DNA of 21,099 nucleotides, from NCBI GenBank assembly GCA_036845725.1, contig DAIUDK010000100.1:1-21099 (forward strand), read 5' to 3'. The stretch comes from DSWT01 sp036845725 (GTDB lineage: Bacteria; Chloroflexota; Anaerolineae; B4-G1; SLSP01). Positions 1 to 7,165 of the stretch are shown piece after piece (within the stretch, counting starts at the first letter, position 1; every line of letters begins with the position of its first letter). Made by a program: the position numbers and the translations under genes. The notes beneath the pieces are model-generated. The model worked only from the letters and a program-made list of their open reading frames with translations. It did not search any database and was not told the origin of the DNA.

Positions 1-124
1 GATCTCCCTGGCATCTCCTGGGAACGCACGCAGACACTCAGTCAGGGCGCCGACCGGTGCAACTTCCGATTCTGCCGCGTGGCTGCGTCGTGCAATGCGA
101 GAGCATAGGACGACCAAGGTACAC

Positions 125-154
125 TTGACTTGTCACCCAAAGCCTAGTTTTCAT
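125..154 (+). promoter_or_regulatory. Possible sigma-70-type promoter before the regulator gene
   Basis: A TTGACT hexamer at 125-130 matches the -35 consensus in five of six positions. With an 18-base spacer it is followed by TTTCAT at 149-154, which matches the -10 consensus in four of six. It lies about 80 bases ahead of the first gene of the + strand block, where a promoter is expected. The -10 box is poor and no operator palindrome was recognised, so this is a weak call. The rest of 1-231 shows no gene that I can support. Confidence 0.28.
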
Positions 155-231
155 CGAGCACACGTAAAAGGGATTGTAAACGGATCAAACCGGGCCGTTG
201 TCTCCTGACCATAAGATAAGGAAAAGCGGCA

Positions 232-705
232 ATGCCAGAATGGTATTACGAGAAGAAGCACTTCGTGGAGGATATCAGCCTGTACTTTGAGCAGATGGGG
301 ATTCCGCGCATGGCGGGACGCATTCTGGGTGTGCTGCTGGTCGCCGACCCGCCAGGACAATCCATTGACGATCTCTGCGAGCGATTGCAAGCCAGCAAAA
401 GCTCCATCAGTACCAATACACGCCTTCTCAACGAGATGGGATTGATCGAGCGTGTCCCTTCGCCCATCCCACGCCGCGTCTACTTTCGCTTTCCGCCCGG
501 TGGGTGGGTGACGTTAATGCTGGTGTATTGGCGGGTGATGTCCTCGCTGCACCAGACGACCGAGCAGGGGCTGGCTTTACTCAAAGACGAGGATTCCAGC
601 CTGCGCGCCCGGTTACAGGAAGCGCACGATATGTTCTCGTTGATCGAAGAGGCATTGCCGTCGCTGCTCAAGCGCATTGAGGCGCAGCGTGGGGGGGAGG
701 TATAA
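232..705 (+). CDS. GbsR/MarR-like winged-helix transcriptional regulator
   Basis: A 157-residue protein of the size and pattern of GbsR-type MarR relatives. After an amphipathic N-terminal segment (YYEKKHFVEDISLYFEQMG, residues 5-23), residues about 28-75 form the winged helix-turn-helix: a first helix (AGRILGVLLVADPP), then SIDDLCERLQASKSSIS and NTRLLNEMGLIERV, which fit the positioning and recognition helices. The wing is around residues 76-90, and the remainder is helical and probably dimerises. The family represses or activates nearby genes in response to small ligands (GbsR of Bacillus senses choline); the ligand here is unknown. The start is supported by AAGGA at 218-222. The stop is 3 bases before the glycosyltransferase start, whose GGAGGT ribosome site lies within this gene's last codons, so the two are translationally linked. 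It is the only regulator in the window and the natural candidate to control the block. Confidence 0.85.
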   Translation: MPEWYYEKKHFVEDISLYFEQMGIPRMAGRILGVLLVADPPGQSIDDLCERLQASKSSISTNTRLLNEMGLIERVPSPIPRRVYFRFPPGGWVTLMLVYWRVMSSLHQTTEQGLALLKDEDSSLRARLQEAHDMFSLIEEALPSLLKRIEAQRGGEV

Positions 706-708
706 CCT

Positions 709-1945
709 ATGCGCATTACACTTTTGACCATTGGCTCTCATGGCGATATTCAGCCCTACGTTGCGCTGGCAAAGGTGCTCATTGCGCGCGGGCACGCGGC
801 CAACGTCGCCGGGCTGTCGAACGGGAAAGATTTTGTCGAGAAGCATTCCATACCTTTCCGGTCTCTCTCGGGCGATGTGTCAGAGATGATGCGGTTGCTT
901 GTAGGCGTGGGCGTGGGACCGTTTGAGTATTTTCGGAGCCTGGACCGACTCCTGGCTTCGGGAAAAGATCAATTCCTGCGCGATGTGAGCGCGGTATGTG
1001 AAGACGCCGATGCAATAGTCTATTCCCTTTTGGGGAGCGTGGCGTATCATATCGCGGAGAAGAAGAACATCCCTTGCTTCCGTTCATTCATCTATCCGCT
1101 TGATCCGACGACCGAGTTTCCGGCCTTGACCGCCCCTCGCTTACCGTTGGGTGGGCTTTATAACCGTTTTACCTATGCCGCCGGGGATTACTTCTGGTCG
1201 CGGCTCACTACCCGGCATCTCAACGGTTGGCGGCAAGAAATGGGCTTGAAACCGGTTCCGCCCTATCACTTTCCTTACCGTGCTATCCAGCAGGCCGGTT
1301 CCAACGTTGTATGCATTCAGTTCCCACCTAGTCCCAAAACCGAAGTCGTGGAAGGATTATCACCACATTACCGGTTTTTGGTTCCTGGAGGGAGAGAAGT
1401 ACACACCGGCAGACGACCTCTTGCGGTTTTTGGAGAGTGGTTCCTCTCCGATCTACATCGGCTTTGGCAGCATGACGGGCGGTTCATTTCAAGAAATGCT
1501 GGATGTCATTGTGCAAAGCCTTGTTCGAACAGGAATACGCGCCGTTCTGTTTTCGGGTTGGGGAAACCTGGGAAACGCCGACCTCCCGCCGTTCCTGTTC
1601 AAAGCCGGTTTTATCCCGCACGAGTGGCTGTTTCAAAAGGTGCGCGCTGTCGTCCACCACGGTGGATCGGGTTCTACCGCCTCGGGGCTGCGCGCCGGAC
1701 TCCCGACTCTGGTTGTGCCTTTCGGCATTGACCAGCCATTCTGGGGAGAACGGGTATACCGCCAGGGACTCGGCCCTCGTCCTATTCACCGGAAGAATTT
1801 TACGGTAAAGCGCTTTTCGGACGCGATTGTAGAGCTGGTGGAAAACGGCTCGATGCAGAATCGGGCGCGGGCGTTTGGCGCACTGCTGCGAGATGAAGGC
1901 GGGGTATCAAACGCCGTGAATATCATTGAGGCGTATGCCCGATAA
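709..1945 (+). pseudogene. GT28/UGT80-type glycosyltransferase, frameshifted
   Basis: The sequence encodes a YjiC/sterol-glucosyltransferase-like GT-B enzyme in two overlapping frames. The first frame starts at 709 (GGAGGT at 697-702) with the GT28 N-terminal pattern TLLTIGSHGDIQPYVALAK and stays convincing to about 1290. The second frame carries the C-terminal half from about 1290 to the TAA at 1943-1945: TLYAFSSHLVPKP, the IYIGFGSM strand-loop and the nucleotide-sugar motif HHGGSGSTASGLRAGLP with PFGIDQPFWGERV. Moving from the first frame to the second requires skipping one base in roughly 1285-1305, so one extra base (or loss of two) has occurred. Together the halves make about 411 residues, normal for the family. 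There is no slippery homopolymer at the junction. It could be a true pseudogene or a sequencing error; an intact enzyme would transfer a sugar from a UDP-sugar to a lipid-like or macrocyclic acceptor. Confidence 0.82.
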
Positions 1946-1978
1946 CGCTTATTTCTCTCAATGAATAAGGGGACTGGC

Positions 1979-2815
1979 ATGTCGGAGAGTTTTCATCAAG
2001 ACCTGAGCGATGTGGAAAGCACCCTGCTCATTACGCTCTACATCCGGGCAATGGAATCGCAGCGTCCAGACGCGCTGATCAAAGACGAGAAAGCCGTGGC
2101 GCTGGTCACAAACATGAGCTACGACTTTGACCGGATCAGACAGGTCAAGATGGACGAGGATGACAAGGTGGGGGTAATCCTGCGCAACCGGGAATTCGAC
2201 CGCTACGTGCAGAATTTCCTGACTCGCAACCCGGAAGCAGCCGTCGTGCACATCGGCTGCGGCCTCGATTCGCGCTTCGAACGGGTAGATAACGGCAGAG
2301 TCGAATGGTACGACCTGGATTTGCCGGAGGTCATCGAGCAGCCCCGGAAGTTCATTGGCGACGAAAAGGAACACTATCACTTGCTGGCCGGCTCGGCGTT
2401 CGATAGCGCCTGGCTGGACAAGGTCAGCGCGCATCGGCAGCGTCCCTTTCTCTTTCTGGCCGAAGGCGTCTTGATGTACTTCGAGGAAGCCCAGGTCAAG
2501 TCGCTGGTGTTGATGCTGCGCGATCACTTCCCTGGTGCGGAGCTGGTCTTCGATGCCTTCTCGCCCTACCTCATCCGTGCCAACAACCTCCGCATGGCCA
2601 TCAGCAAGTTCGGTGTCCGCTATCACTGGGGACTCAGGCGCGGTCAAGAACTCGAAAAGTGGGGCGAAGGCATTCGTCTTCTTGACGAGTGGGGATACTT
2701 TGACGAACCTGAGCCGCGGCTGGATCACATTCGCTGGATGCGGCACATTCCGCTGCTTGCCAGGGTGATGCGGGTTTACCACTACCGCCTCGGAGAGGCG
2801 CGAAAGGATGCGTGA
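1979..2815 (+). CDS. LCM/TcmP-type SAM-dependent O-methyltransferase (copy 1)
   Basis: A 278-residue class I methyltransferase of the leucine carboxyl methyltransferase family (COG3315; the family of TcmP, a polyketide carboxyl O-methyltransferase). The SAM-binding motif I is HIGCGLDSR (residues 91-99), followed by the acidic strand EWYDLDLPEV (109-118) and the family signature FLAEGVLMYF. An N-terminal helical cap (LLITLYIRAMESQRPDAL) is also typical. I chose ATG 1979 over ATG 1961 because AAGGGG at 1966-1971 is well spaced for it and because the paralogue at 3671 begins MSET at the equivalent point. It lies 33 bases after the glycosyltransferase and 3 bases before the SDR gene. The substrate is unknown; the family methylates carboxyl or hydroxyl groups. 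Confidence 0.9.
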   Translation: MSESFHQDLSDVESTLLITLYIRAMESQRPDALIKDEKAVALVTNMSYDFDRIRQVKMDEDDKVGVILRNREFDRYVQNFLTRNPEAAVVHIGCGLDSRFERVDNGRVEWYDLDLPEVIEQPRKFIGDEKEHYHLLAGSAFDSAWLDKVSAHRQRPFLFLAEGVLMYFEEAQVKSLVLMLRDHFPGAELVFDAFSPYLIRANNLRMAISKFGVRYHWGLRRGQELEKWGEGIRLLDEWGYFDEPEPRLDHIRWMRHIPLLARVMRVYHYRLGEARKDA

Positions 2816-2818
2816 CTT

Positions 2819-3664
2819 ATGAGCGACAAGCCCTATCAAGGCAAAGCCGTCATCGTTACCGGCGCGTCGTCCGGGATTGGGCGGGCGCTAGCGCTGCGGC
2901 TGGCCGATCAAGGCGCGTGGATCGCGCTGGCAGCCCGCGATGCGCAGCGCCTCGCTGCGCTGGCCGAGGAATGCCGCCAACGCGGCGGCAAAGCCATCGC
3001 CGTGCCCACCGACGTCACCGACGAAACCCAGTGCAAGGCCTTGATCGAATGCGCTGTGGCCGAGTTTGGTCGCCTGGACGTGCTGATCAACAATGCGGGC
3101 ATCGGCGCAACCGGGCTGCTGGAAGAATTGCCCGACCTCACCGTGTTCAAACGGGTGATGGATGTTAATTTCTACGGAACCGTGTACTGCACTTACTATG
3201 CAGTGAAATATCTGAAGCAAACGCAAGGCCGCATCGTCAACATCTCCAGCCTGGGTGGCAAATCTCCCCTGCCCTACAACACCAACTATATCGCCAGCAA
3301 GTATGCCGTGCACGGCTTTTCCGATTCGCTGCGCATGGAACTGGCTCGAGCCGGGGTCAGCATAACGATCATCTGTCCCTACTGGGTGGCAACCGAGTTC
3401 CACGAGCGGCTGATGGACAAAGACGGCGCGCCAAGAGGCCCGCAGGGTCGCGCCATCTATAGCGAGAAAACCATGACCGCCGATCAGTGCGCGGCCATCA
3501 CCCTCAAGGCCGCGGCCAAACGCAAGCGCGAAGTGCTGATGGGCCCTGGCTGGTTGGCCGTCTGGCTGAGGGTGATTGCGCCGGGGCTGGCGGACAAGAT
3601 CACCGTCGAGATGGTGCTCAAGCCGGTCGCCAGGCGGGCGCAGAAGGCGCGGAGCAAGAAATAG
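2819..3664 (+). CDS. Classical short-chain dehydrogenase/reductase
   Basis: A 281-residue SDR with every classical landmark: the nucleotide-binding TGASSGIG (residues 14-21), Asp65 in TDVTD, NNAG (91-94), Asn117, Ser143/Ser144 (NISS) and the catalytic Tyr157-x3-Lys161 in YIASK. Arg40 after the second strand (LAARDAQRL) suggests a preference for NADP(H). The C-terminal 30 or so residues are longer and basic (KPVARRAQKARSKK), with a hydrophobic stretch LAVWLRVIAPGL, as in DltE-like or membrane-associated SDRs. It sits between two methyltransferase genes with gaps of 3 and 6 bases, so it is almost certainly co-translated with them and probably acts on the same molecule as a ketoreductase or alcohol dehydrogenase. 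The ribosome site is AAAGGA around 2803-2808, inside the preceding gene. Confidence 0.93.
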   Translation: MSDKPYQGKAVIVTGASSGIGRALALRLADQGAWIALAARDAQRLAALAEECRQRGGKAIAVPTDVTDETQCKALIECAVAEFGRLDVLINNAGIGATGLLEELPDLTVFKRVMDVNFYGTVYCTYYAVKYLKQTQGRIVNISSLGGKSPLPYNTNYIASKYAVHGFSDSLRMELARAGVSITIICPYWVATEFHERLMDKDGAPRGPQGRAIYSEKTMTADQCAAITLKAAAKRKREVLMGPGWLAVWLRVIAPGLADKITVEMVLKPVARRAQKARSKK

Positions 3665-3670
3665 AGAAAT

Positions 3671-4540
3671 ATGTCCGAGACCACGAAACCCGACCTGAAT
3701 GATGTGGAAAAGACCCTGCTCATTACACTCTACATCAGGGCGATGGAATCACAACGCCCCGATGCGCTTGTCAAAGATGAGAGAGCCGAAGCGCTGGTCC
3801 GCCAGTGGGATCAAGAAACCTTGCGCAAGACGTTGGCTCTGACCGATGATTTCAGCCGGGCCATTATGATCCTGAAAGGCCGCGAATTCGACCGCTTCGC
3901 CCAGGATTTTCTGACCCGCCACCCGGATGCAGTGGTCGTCCACATCGGCTGCGGCCTCGACACGCGCTTCGAGCGCGTTTGCTCTGAGCAGCCAGACAAT
4001 GGCCGGGTGGAATGGTACGACCTGGATTTGCCGGAGGTCATCGAACTCCGGCGAAAGCTGGTCGGCGGCGAAGGGGCGTACCACCATTTCCTGGCTTGCT
4101 CAGTGCTTGAGAGCGCCTGGCTGGAAACGGTGAGCGCACATGGTAATCGCCCCTTCCTCTTCCTGGCCGAAGGTGTTTTCATGTATTTTGAAGAAGCACA
4201 GGTCAAGTCGCTGGTGTTGACACTGTGCGACCGTTTCCCTGGCGTTGCAGAGCAACGCACGGAACTGGTCTTTGATGCCTTTTCGCCGTTCATGCGCTGG
4301 GGGCACAACTCCAGAGTCAGCCGTACCGGAATTGGTGCCCCCTTGCACTGGGGCCTGAAACACCCTCAAGATCTCGAACGATGGAGCACCCCTTCGGCTT
4401 CGCTCAGGACAGGCGGCATCCGCCTACTTGATGAACGGTTCCCCTTCCAGTACCGTGAGCCGCGCATACGCCGTGCCTGGCAAGTACGTCTCATTCCGTT
4501 TCTCGCCAAGGCGATAGGGATTTTTCGCTACCAACTCTAA
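3671..4540 (+). CDS. LCM/TcmP-type SAM-dependent O-methyltransferase (copy 2), with repeat-derived insertion
   Basis: A 289-residue paralogue of the gene at 1979, with the same N-terminus (LLITLYIRAMESQRPDAL), motif I HIGCGLDTR, WYDLDLPEVIE and FLAEGVFMYF. It is longer than its paralogues through three small insertions: CSEQP before DNGRVEW, VAEQRT inside FPG-ELVFDAF, and eight residues within STPSASLRTGG near the C-terminus. The last is encoded by a 25-base sequence (4390-4414) that resembles a widespread interspersed repeat (annotated separately). The active-site motifs are intact, so activity is plausible. It starts 6 bases after the SDR stop without a strong Shine-Dalgarno site, which suggests translational coupling. 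Confidence 0.9.
   Translation: MSETTKPDLNDVEKTLLITLYIRAMESQRPDALVKDERAEALVRQWDQETLRKTLALTDDFSRAIMILKGREFDRFAQDFLTRHPDAVVVHIGCGLDTRFERVCSEQPDNGRVEWYDLDLPEVIELRRKLVGGEGAYHHFLACSVLESAWLETVSAHGNRPFLFLAEGVFMYFEEAQVKSLVLTLCDRFPGVAEQRTELVFDAFSPFMRWGHNSRVSRTGIGAPLHWGLKHPQDLERWSTPSASLRTGGIRLLDERFPFQYREPRIRRAWQVRLIPFLAKAIGIFRYQL
4390..4414 (+). repeat. Short interspersed repeat absorbed in frame into the methyltransferase gene
   Basis: The 25 bases begin CCCTTCGGCTTCGCTCAGG and end ACAGGC. They match, from memory, the common bacterial interspersed repeat of the CCTTCGAC...GCTCAGG-CAGGC kind. Relative to the paralogues (W-GEG-I in copy 1 and copy 3) the host protein gains eight residues here (24 bases), so the frame is kept. 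Only one copy is seen in this window. Confidence 0.6.
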
Positions 4541-4550
4541 GGAGGATGGC

Positions 4551-5378
4551 ATGTCCGAAACTCAAATTTTGAGCGGCGTGCCGGAAACGCTGCTCATCCC
4601 GCTTTGCTACCGGGCGATAGAAACGCAGCGCCCAGATGCCATGATCAAAGACGAAAAGGCGGTGGAACTGATCAAGCGGCTGAGCTCGGATGGATCCACC
4701 CGCTATGACTTTGACTGGCTCAAGCAAACCCCGATGGCCAGGATGAACAGGGTATTGCGGATCATGCTCGCCCGCGAAATGGATCGCTACGCGCGGGATT
4801 TCCTCGTCTGTCACCCGGAAGCGGTGGTGGTGCACATCGGTTGCGGCCTCGACTCACGCTTTGAGCGGGTGGACAACGGACAAGTGGAATGGTATGACCT
4901 GGATTTGCCGGAGGTCATCGAGATCCGACGGAAGCTGATTGGTGATGAGGCGAAGCGTTATCATCTGCTGGGTTGTTCGGTGCTCGAAGATACCTGGCTG
5001 GAGACAGTTGGGATGCGCCGGGGATCACCCTGCCTGTTTTTGGCCGAAGGTGTCTTTATGTACTTTACAGAGGCGCAGATCACGTCGTTAGTGCTCATAC
5101 TGTGCGATCATTTTCCGGGCGCAGAGCTGGTCTTTGACGGTTGGACGCCGTTTCAGATCTGGATAGGTAACTTGGTACTTGGGGACCTTTTGCGCTGGGG
5201 CTTCTGGCGCGGCCAGGAACTTGAGGGCTGGGGCGAAGGTATTCATCAGCTCGACGAGTGGGGATACTTTGACCGGCCTGAGCCGCGGCTGCATCCCTTT
5301 CGCTGGATGGCTCCCGTCTTTCGCCTGCTCAAGCCAATGCGCGTCTTTCACTTCCAACTTGGAGAGGCCGCAGGATGA
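4551..5378 (+). CDS. LCM/TcmP-type SAM-dependent O-methyltransferase (copy 3)
   Basis: A 275-residue paralogue with motif I HIGCGLDSR, WYDLDLPEVIE, FLAEGVFMYF and the C-terminal block DEWGYFDRPEPRL that also occurs in copy 1. It is preceded by a very good ribosome site, GGAGGA at 4541-4546, directly after the TAA of copy 2. Over 35 bases (4887-4921) its DNA differs by a single base from copies 1 and 2 (2303-2337 and 4010-4044), including third codon positions, while the rest of the genes has diverged; this points to tandem duplication with some later homogenisation. The frame after its TGA continues into a recognisable remnant of another methyltransferase C-terminus (5379-5474). Confidence 0.9.
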   Translation: MSETQILSGVPETLLIPLCYRAIETQRPDAMIKDEKAVELIKRLSSDGSTRYDFDWLKQTPMARMNRVLRIMLAREMDRYARDFLVCHPEAVVVHIGCGLDSRFERVDNGQVEWYDLDLPEVIEIRRKLIGDEAKRYHLLGCSVLEDTWLETVGMRRGSPCLFLAEGVFMYFTEAQITSLVLILCDHFPGAELVFDGWTPFQIWIGNLVLGDLLRWGFWRGQELEGWGEGIHQLDEWGYFDRPEPRLHPFRWMAPVFRLLKPMRVFHFQLGEAAG

Positions 5379-5474
5379 ATGCTCTTTTGTTTGCCCATGA
5401 AGTGGTATCACTTTGACAAGCCAGTGCCGCGCCTGGGTGCTTTCCAGATCGTGCGGTACATCTTTAGCCAATAG
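5379..5474 (+). pseudogene. C-terminal remnant of an LCM-type methyltransferase
   Basis: Directly after the TGA of copy 3, and in the same frame, 31 codons run to a TAG at 5472-5474 and end KWYHFDKPVPRLGAFQIVRY plus IFSQ. This resembles the C-terminal block of the neighbouring methyltransferases (EWGYFDRPEPRL in copy 3, EWGYFDEPEPRL in copy 1): the W-x2-FD-x-P-x-PRL spacing is the same. It has no ribosome site of its own and is far too short to be an enzyme. The simplest reading is the tail of a further tandem copy whose body was deleted, or the old 3' end of copy 3 replaced by recombination. The similarity is short, so the call is moderate. Confidence 0.45.
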
Positions 5475-5492
5475 TCGAAAAGGAGGAAAAAA

Positions 5493-6119
5493 ATGTGGAC
5501 TATACGTTTTATTCTGCTGGCGGCGTTAGGTCTTTCGATCAGCGCATTCGCATATTTTCTCAAGCGCCGTGAGGATAGCGAGGCGCTGTTGGAAAACCGC
5601 GCGATCAACCTGGTTGGAGTGATTGCCTACAATCTGGCCTGCTATTCCCTGGCCGGGCTGCCATCCGATCCGGCGGTGTTCCCGGCGCCGTCTTTTCTCA
5701 CCCACGCTGGAACGCGAACAGGATTTCTCGTCGTGGGTCTGGTGTTGATTGTCGCCGGCGTCGCCGTATTCATCGTCTCCGTCCGGCGGCGGAAAACCGT
5801 CGGCGGGGAAAACGTGAAGGAAGGGCTGTTGACCACCGGCATCTACAGCTTCGCCCGACACCCGATCTACACCGGGATCATCTCGGTTTCTTTCGGGTTG
5901 GCGCTCACGCTCGGTACTTGGGATGGGTTGCTGATGGTCCCGATCGTTTGGCTGGTGAACGCGGCAGAGGCGGTCATTGAGGAGCTCCTCGACATCGGCC
6001 GGCGCTTCCCGGCGGAGTACGCCGAGTATCGCAAGCAGACGGGGATGTTCGGACCGGTCATCCTGTGGGCCACGTTGCTAGTCTTCTTGGTGGGCCTGGC
6101 TGTTGCCGGCTCCATATAA
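5493..6119 (+). CDS. ICMT-like integral membrane methyltransferase (copy A)
   Basis: A 208-residue membrane protein of the isoprenylcysteine carboxyl methyltransferase/PEMT superfamily. Hydrophobic segments are at about residues 4-23, 38-56, 77-95, 125-141, 146-161 and 188-207. The family signature is in the C-terminal half: GLLTTGIYSFARHPIYTG with Arg122-His123-Pro124, then paired Glu163/Glu164 and FPAEYAEYRK, which form the SAM pocket. Bacterial members methylate small lipophilic thiols, carboxyls or lipids at the membrane; the substrate here is unknown. AGGAGG at 5481-5486 supports the ATG. It is about 80% identical by eye to the gene at 8982, and over 90% from residue 95 onward. What follows it (6126) begins with scraps that resemble the phosphotransferase that follows copy B. 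Confidence 0.87.
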   Translation: MWTIRFILLAALGLSISAFAYFLKRREDSEALLENRAINLVGVIAYNLACYSLAGLPSDPAVFPAPSFLTHAGTRTGFLVVGLVLIVAGVAVFIVSVRRRKTVGGENVKEGLLTTGIYSFARHPIYTGIISVSFGLALTLGTWDGLLMVPIVWLVNAAEAVIEELLDIGRRFPAEYAEYRKQTGMFGPVILWATLLVFLVGLAVAGSI

Positions 6120-6125
6120 ATTCAA

Positions 6126-6395
6126 ATGAAAGCTGATCGCATTTCTACCCTGCAGGCTCGCCCGATCACCGTACTGCCCGAAATCCCCGATCCCGTGCGC
6201 GCGCTGTGTGAACTGCATCGCGTGCTCAAGCCGGGCGGCATCGTCTTCACCACTGAGGAGTTCCTCGATCCCGACTATCCGCGCCGCGCGACGACCATTG
6301 CCTGGGCCAACGCCGCCGGATTCGAACTGGCAGAGCGCTACGGGAACTGGTGGAATTACACGCTGAACTTCCGCAAACCTGTTGCTGAGGCATAA
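6126..6395 (+). pseudogene. Chimeric ORF: PEP-synthase-like scraps fused to the C-terminus of a class I methyltransferase
   Basis: The 89 codons have two origins. The first part, MKADRIS then LQARPITVLP, resembles the very start (MRVKADFILS) and the ATP-grasp exit motif (VQSRPITALP, LQARPITALP) of the two large phosphotransferases in this window. From residue about 20 on, EIPDPVRALCELHRVLKPGG, then EEFLDPDYPRRATT and NWWNYTLNFRKP, it reads as the last third of a UbiE/Methyltransf_11-type enzyme; the SAM motif I is missing, so it cannot be an active methyltransferase. There is no visible Shine-Dalgarno site before the ATG, 6 bases after the ICMT-like stop. A deletion that joined two genes at a short shared stretch (ITVLP) would explain it. 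The next gene starts 2 bases after its stop. Confidence 0.6.
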
Positions 6396-6397
6396 CG

Positions 6398-6913
6398 ATG
6401 ATCGCGATCCAGTCAAAAGTGCGTGTTGCTGACGTCAGCAGCGCAGAGATCCTCGATTTTATGCTCAACTGCACCGACCAGCGGTATCAAGCATGGTGGC
6501 CGGGCACGCACCTGGCGTTCCACACCGTCAAGCGCCGGCCCGGCGACATCGGCAACATCGTCTATATGGACGAGTACGTCGGTCAGCGCCGGATCAAAAT
6601 GCAGGGCGTTGTGACGCAAGTCATACCTGGTAAAAAGATCGTGTGGCAGTTCAAACGGCTCGTCCGCTTGACCGCATGGCTCATCCTGCAAGCCGACGAC
6701 GAGGACGGCGGCGTGATGCTCACTCACACGCTCCTGGCCGGCTTCAAGGGAATCGGCAGCATCCTGGATCCGCTCCTGCGCCTCTACTTCTCGGATGGAT
6801 TCGTCCGCGCCATGGATGAGCACGCCCAGGCCGAGTTCCCTATGCTGAGCAAGTTGTTGCGCGATTATTCAGATCAATCTTGGGTCGAAATGGAGGACCA
6901 ACCGCTGGATTGA
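6398..6913 (+). CDS. SRPBCC-fold (START-like) hydrophobic ligand-binding protein
   Basis: A 171-residue soluble protein that looks like the SRPBCC/polyketide cyclase-dehydrase superfamily: an N-terminal strand (AIQSKVRVADVSSAEILDFM), alternating strands through the middle (GNIVYMDEYVGQRRIKMQG, VTQVIPGKKIVWQFK, ITAWLILQ-like and GGVMLTHTLLAGF), and a long C-terminal helix (GFVRAMDEHAQAEFPMLSKL). The fold encloses a cavity for hydrophobic ligands, and members act as cyclases, dehydratases or carriers. I see no catalytic signature that would fix a reaction. Its start overlaps the junk-like chimera's context, with 2 bases between that stop and this ATG and no strong ribosome site, so it may be coupled to it. 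It is the last gene before a 252-base gap. Confidence 0.7.
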   Translation: MIAIQSKVRVADVSSAEILDFMLNCTDQRYQAWWPGTHLAFHTVKRRPGDIGNIVYMDEYVGQRRIKMQGVVTQVIPGKKIVWQFKRLVRLTAWLILQADDEDGGVMLTHTLLAGFKGIGSILDPLLRLYFSDGFVRAMDEHAQAEFPMLSKLLRDYSDQSWVEMEDQPLD

Positions 6914-7165
6914 CATCAGTTGGTCAATGCTACGGCAAGGCGGTCGGGTCACCAACCGCAAACATATTGATGCTATCCACTTTGCTCACGCCCGCGAAGT
7001 CGTTGCATGGAACCGGAACTCGGCCAGCCCTACCGAGATGACAAGCGGCAGGTGCACGGGTGTATCATCCCCGGATTGCCGGTTTAATGATGGGCCAACA
7101 CCAATCGCGAGAACGCTCGGATCGAAAATCGACACTGTGAGAATAGATAGAAGGAGATAGAAGTT
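6914..7165 (+). other. 252-base gap without a supported gene
   Basis: A 77-codon frame beginning at ATG 6927 crosses most of the gap, but it has no ribosome site, an unusual composition (rich in Arg, Asn, Ser and Thr) and no family I recognise. Stop-interrupted frames on both strands show nothing that I can name. The last 20 bases hold the clear ribosome site AAGGAG (7151-7156) of the next gene. The gap may hold a promoter or the decayed remains of a gene; I cannot tell which. Confidence 0.4.

Noticed and set aside
1280..1310. Programmed ribosomal frameshift in the glycosyltransferase
   Set aside because: No slippery heptamer, no downstream pseudoknot candidate that I can see and no family precedent; a mutation or sequencing error is simpler.
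1958..2839. Long antisense open frame (293 codons) opposite the first LCM methyltransferase
   Set aside because: It mirrors a well-supported gene codon for codon, has no ribosome site or family similarity, and similar mirrors occur opposite the other high-GC genes (for example 18760-19446 and 20168-20932).
6927..7160. 77-codon ORF in the 6914-7165 gap as a real small gene
   Set aside because: No ribosome site, odd composition and no recognisable family or motif.
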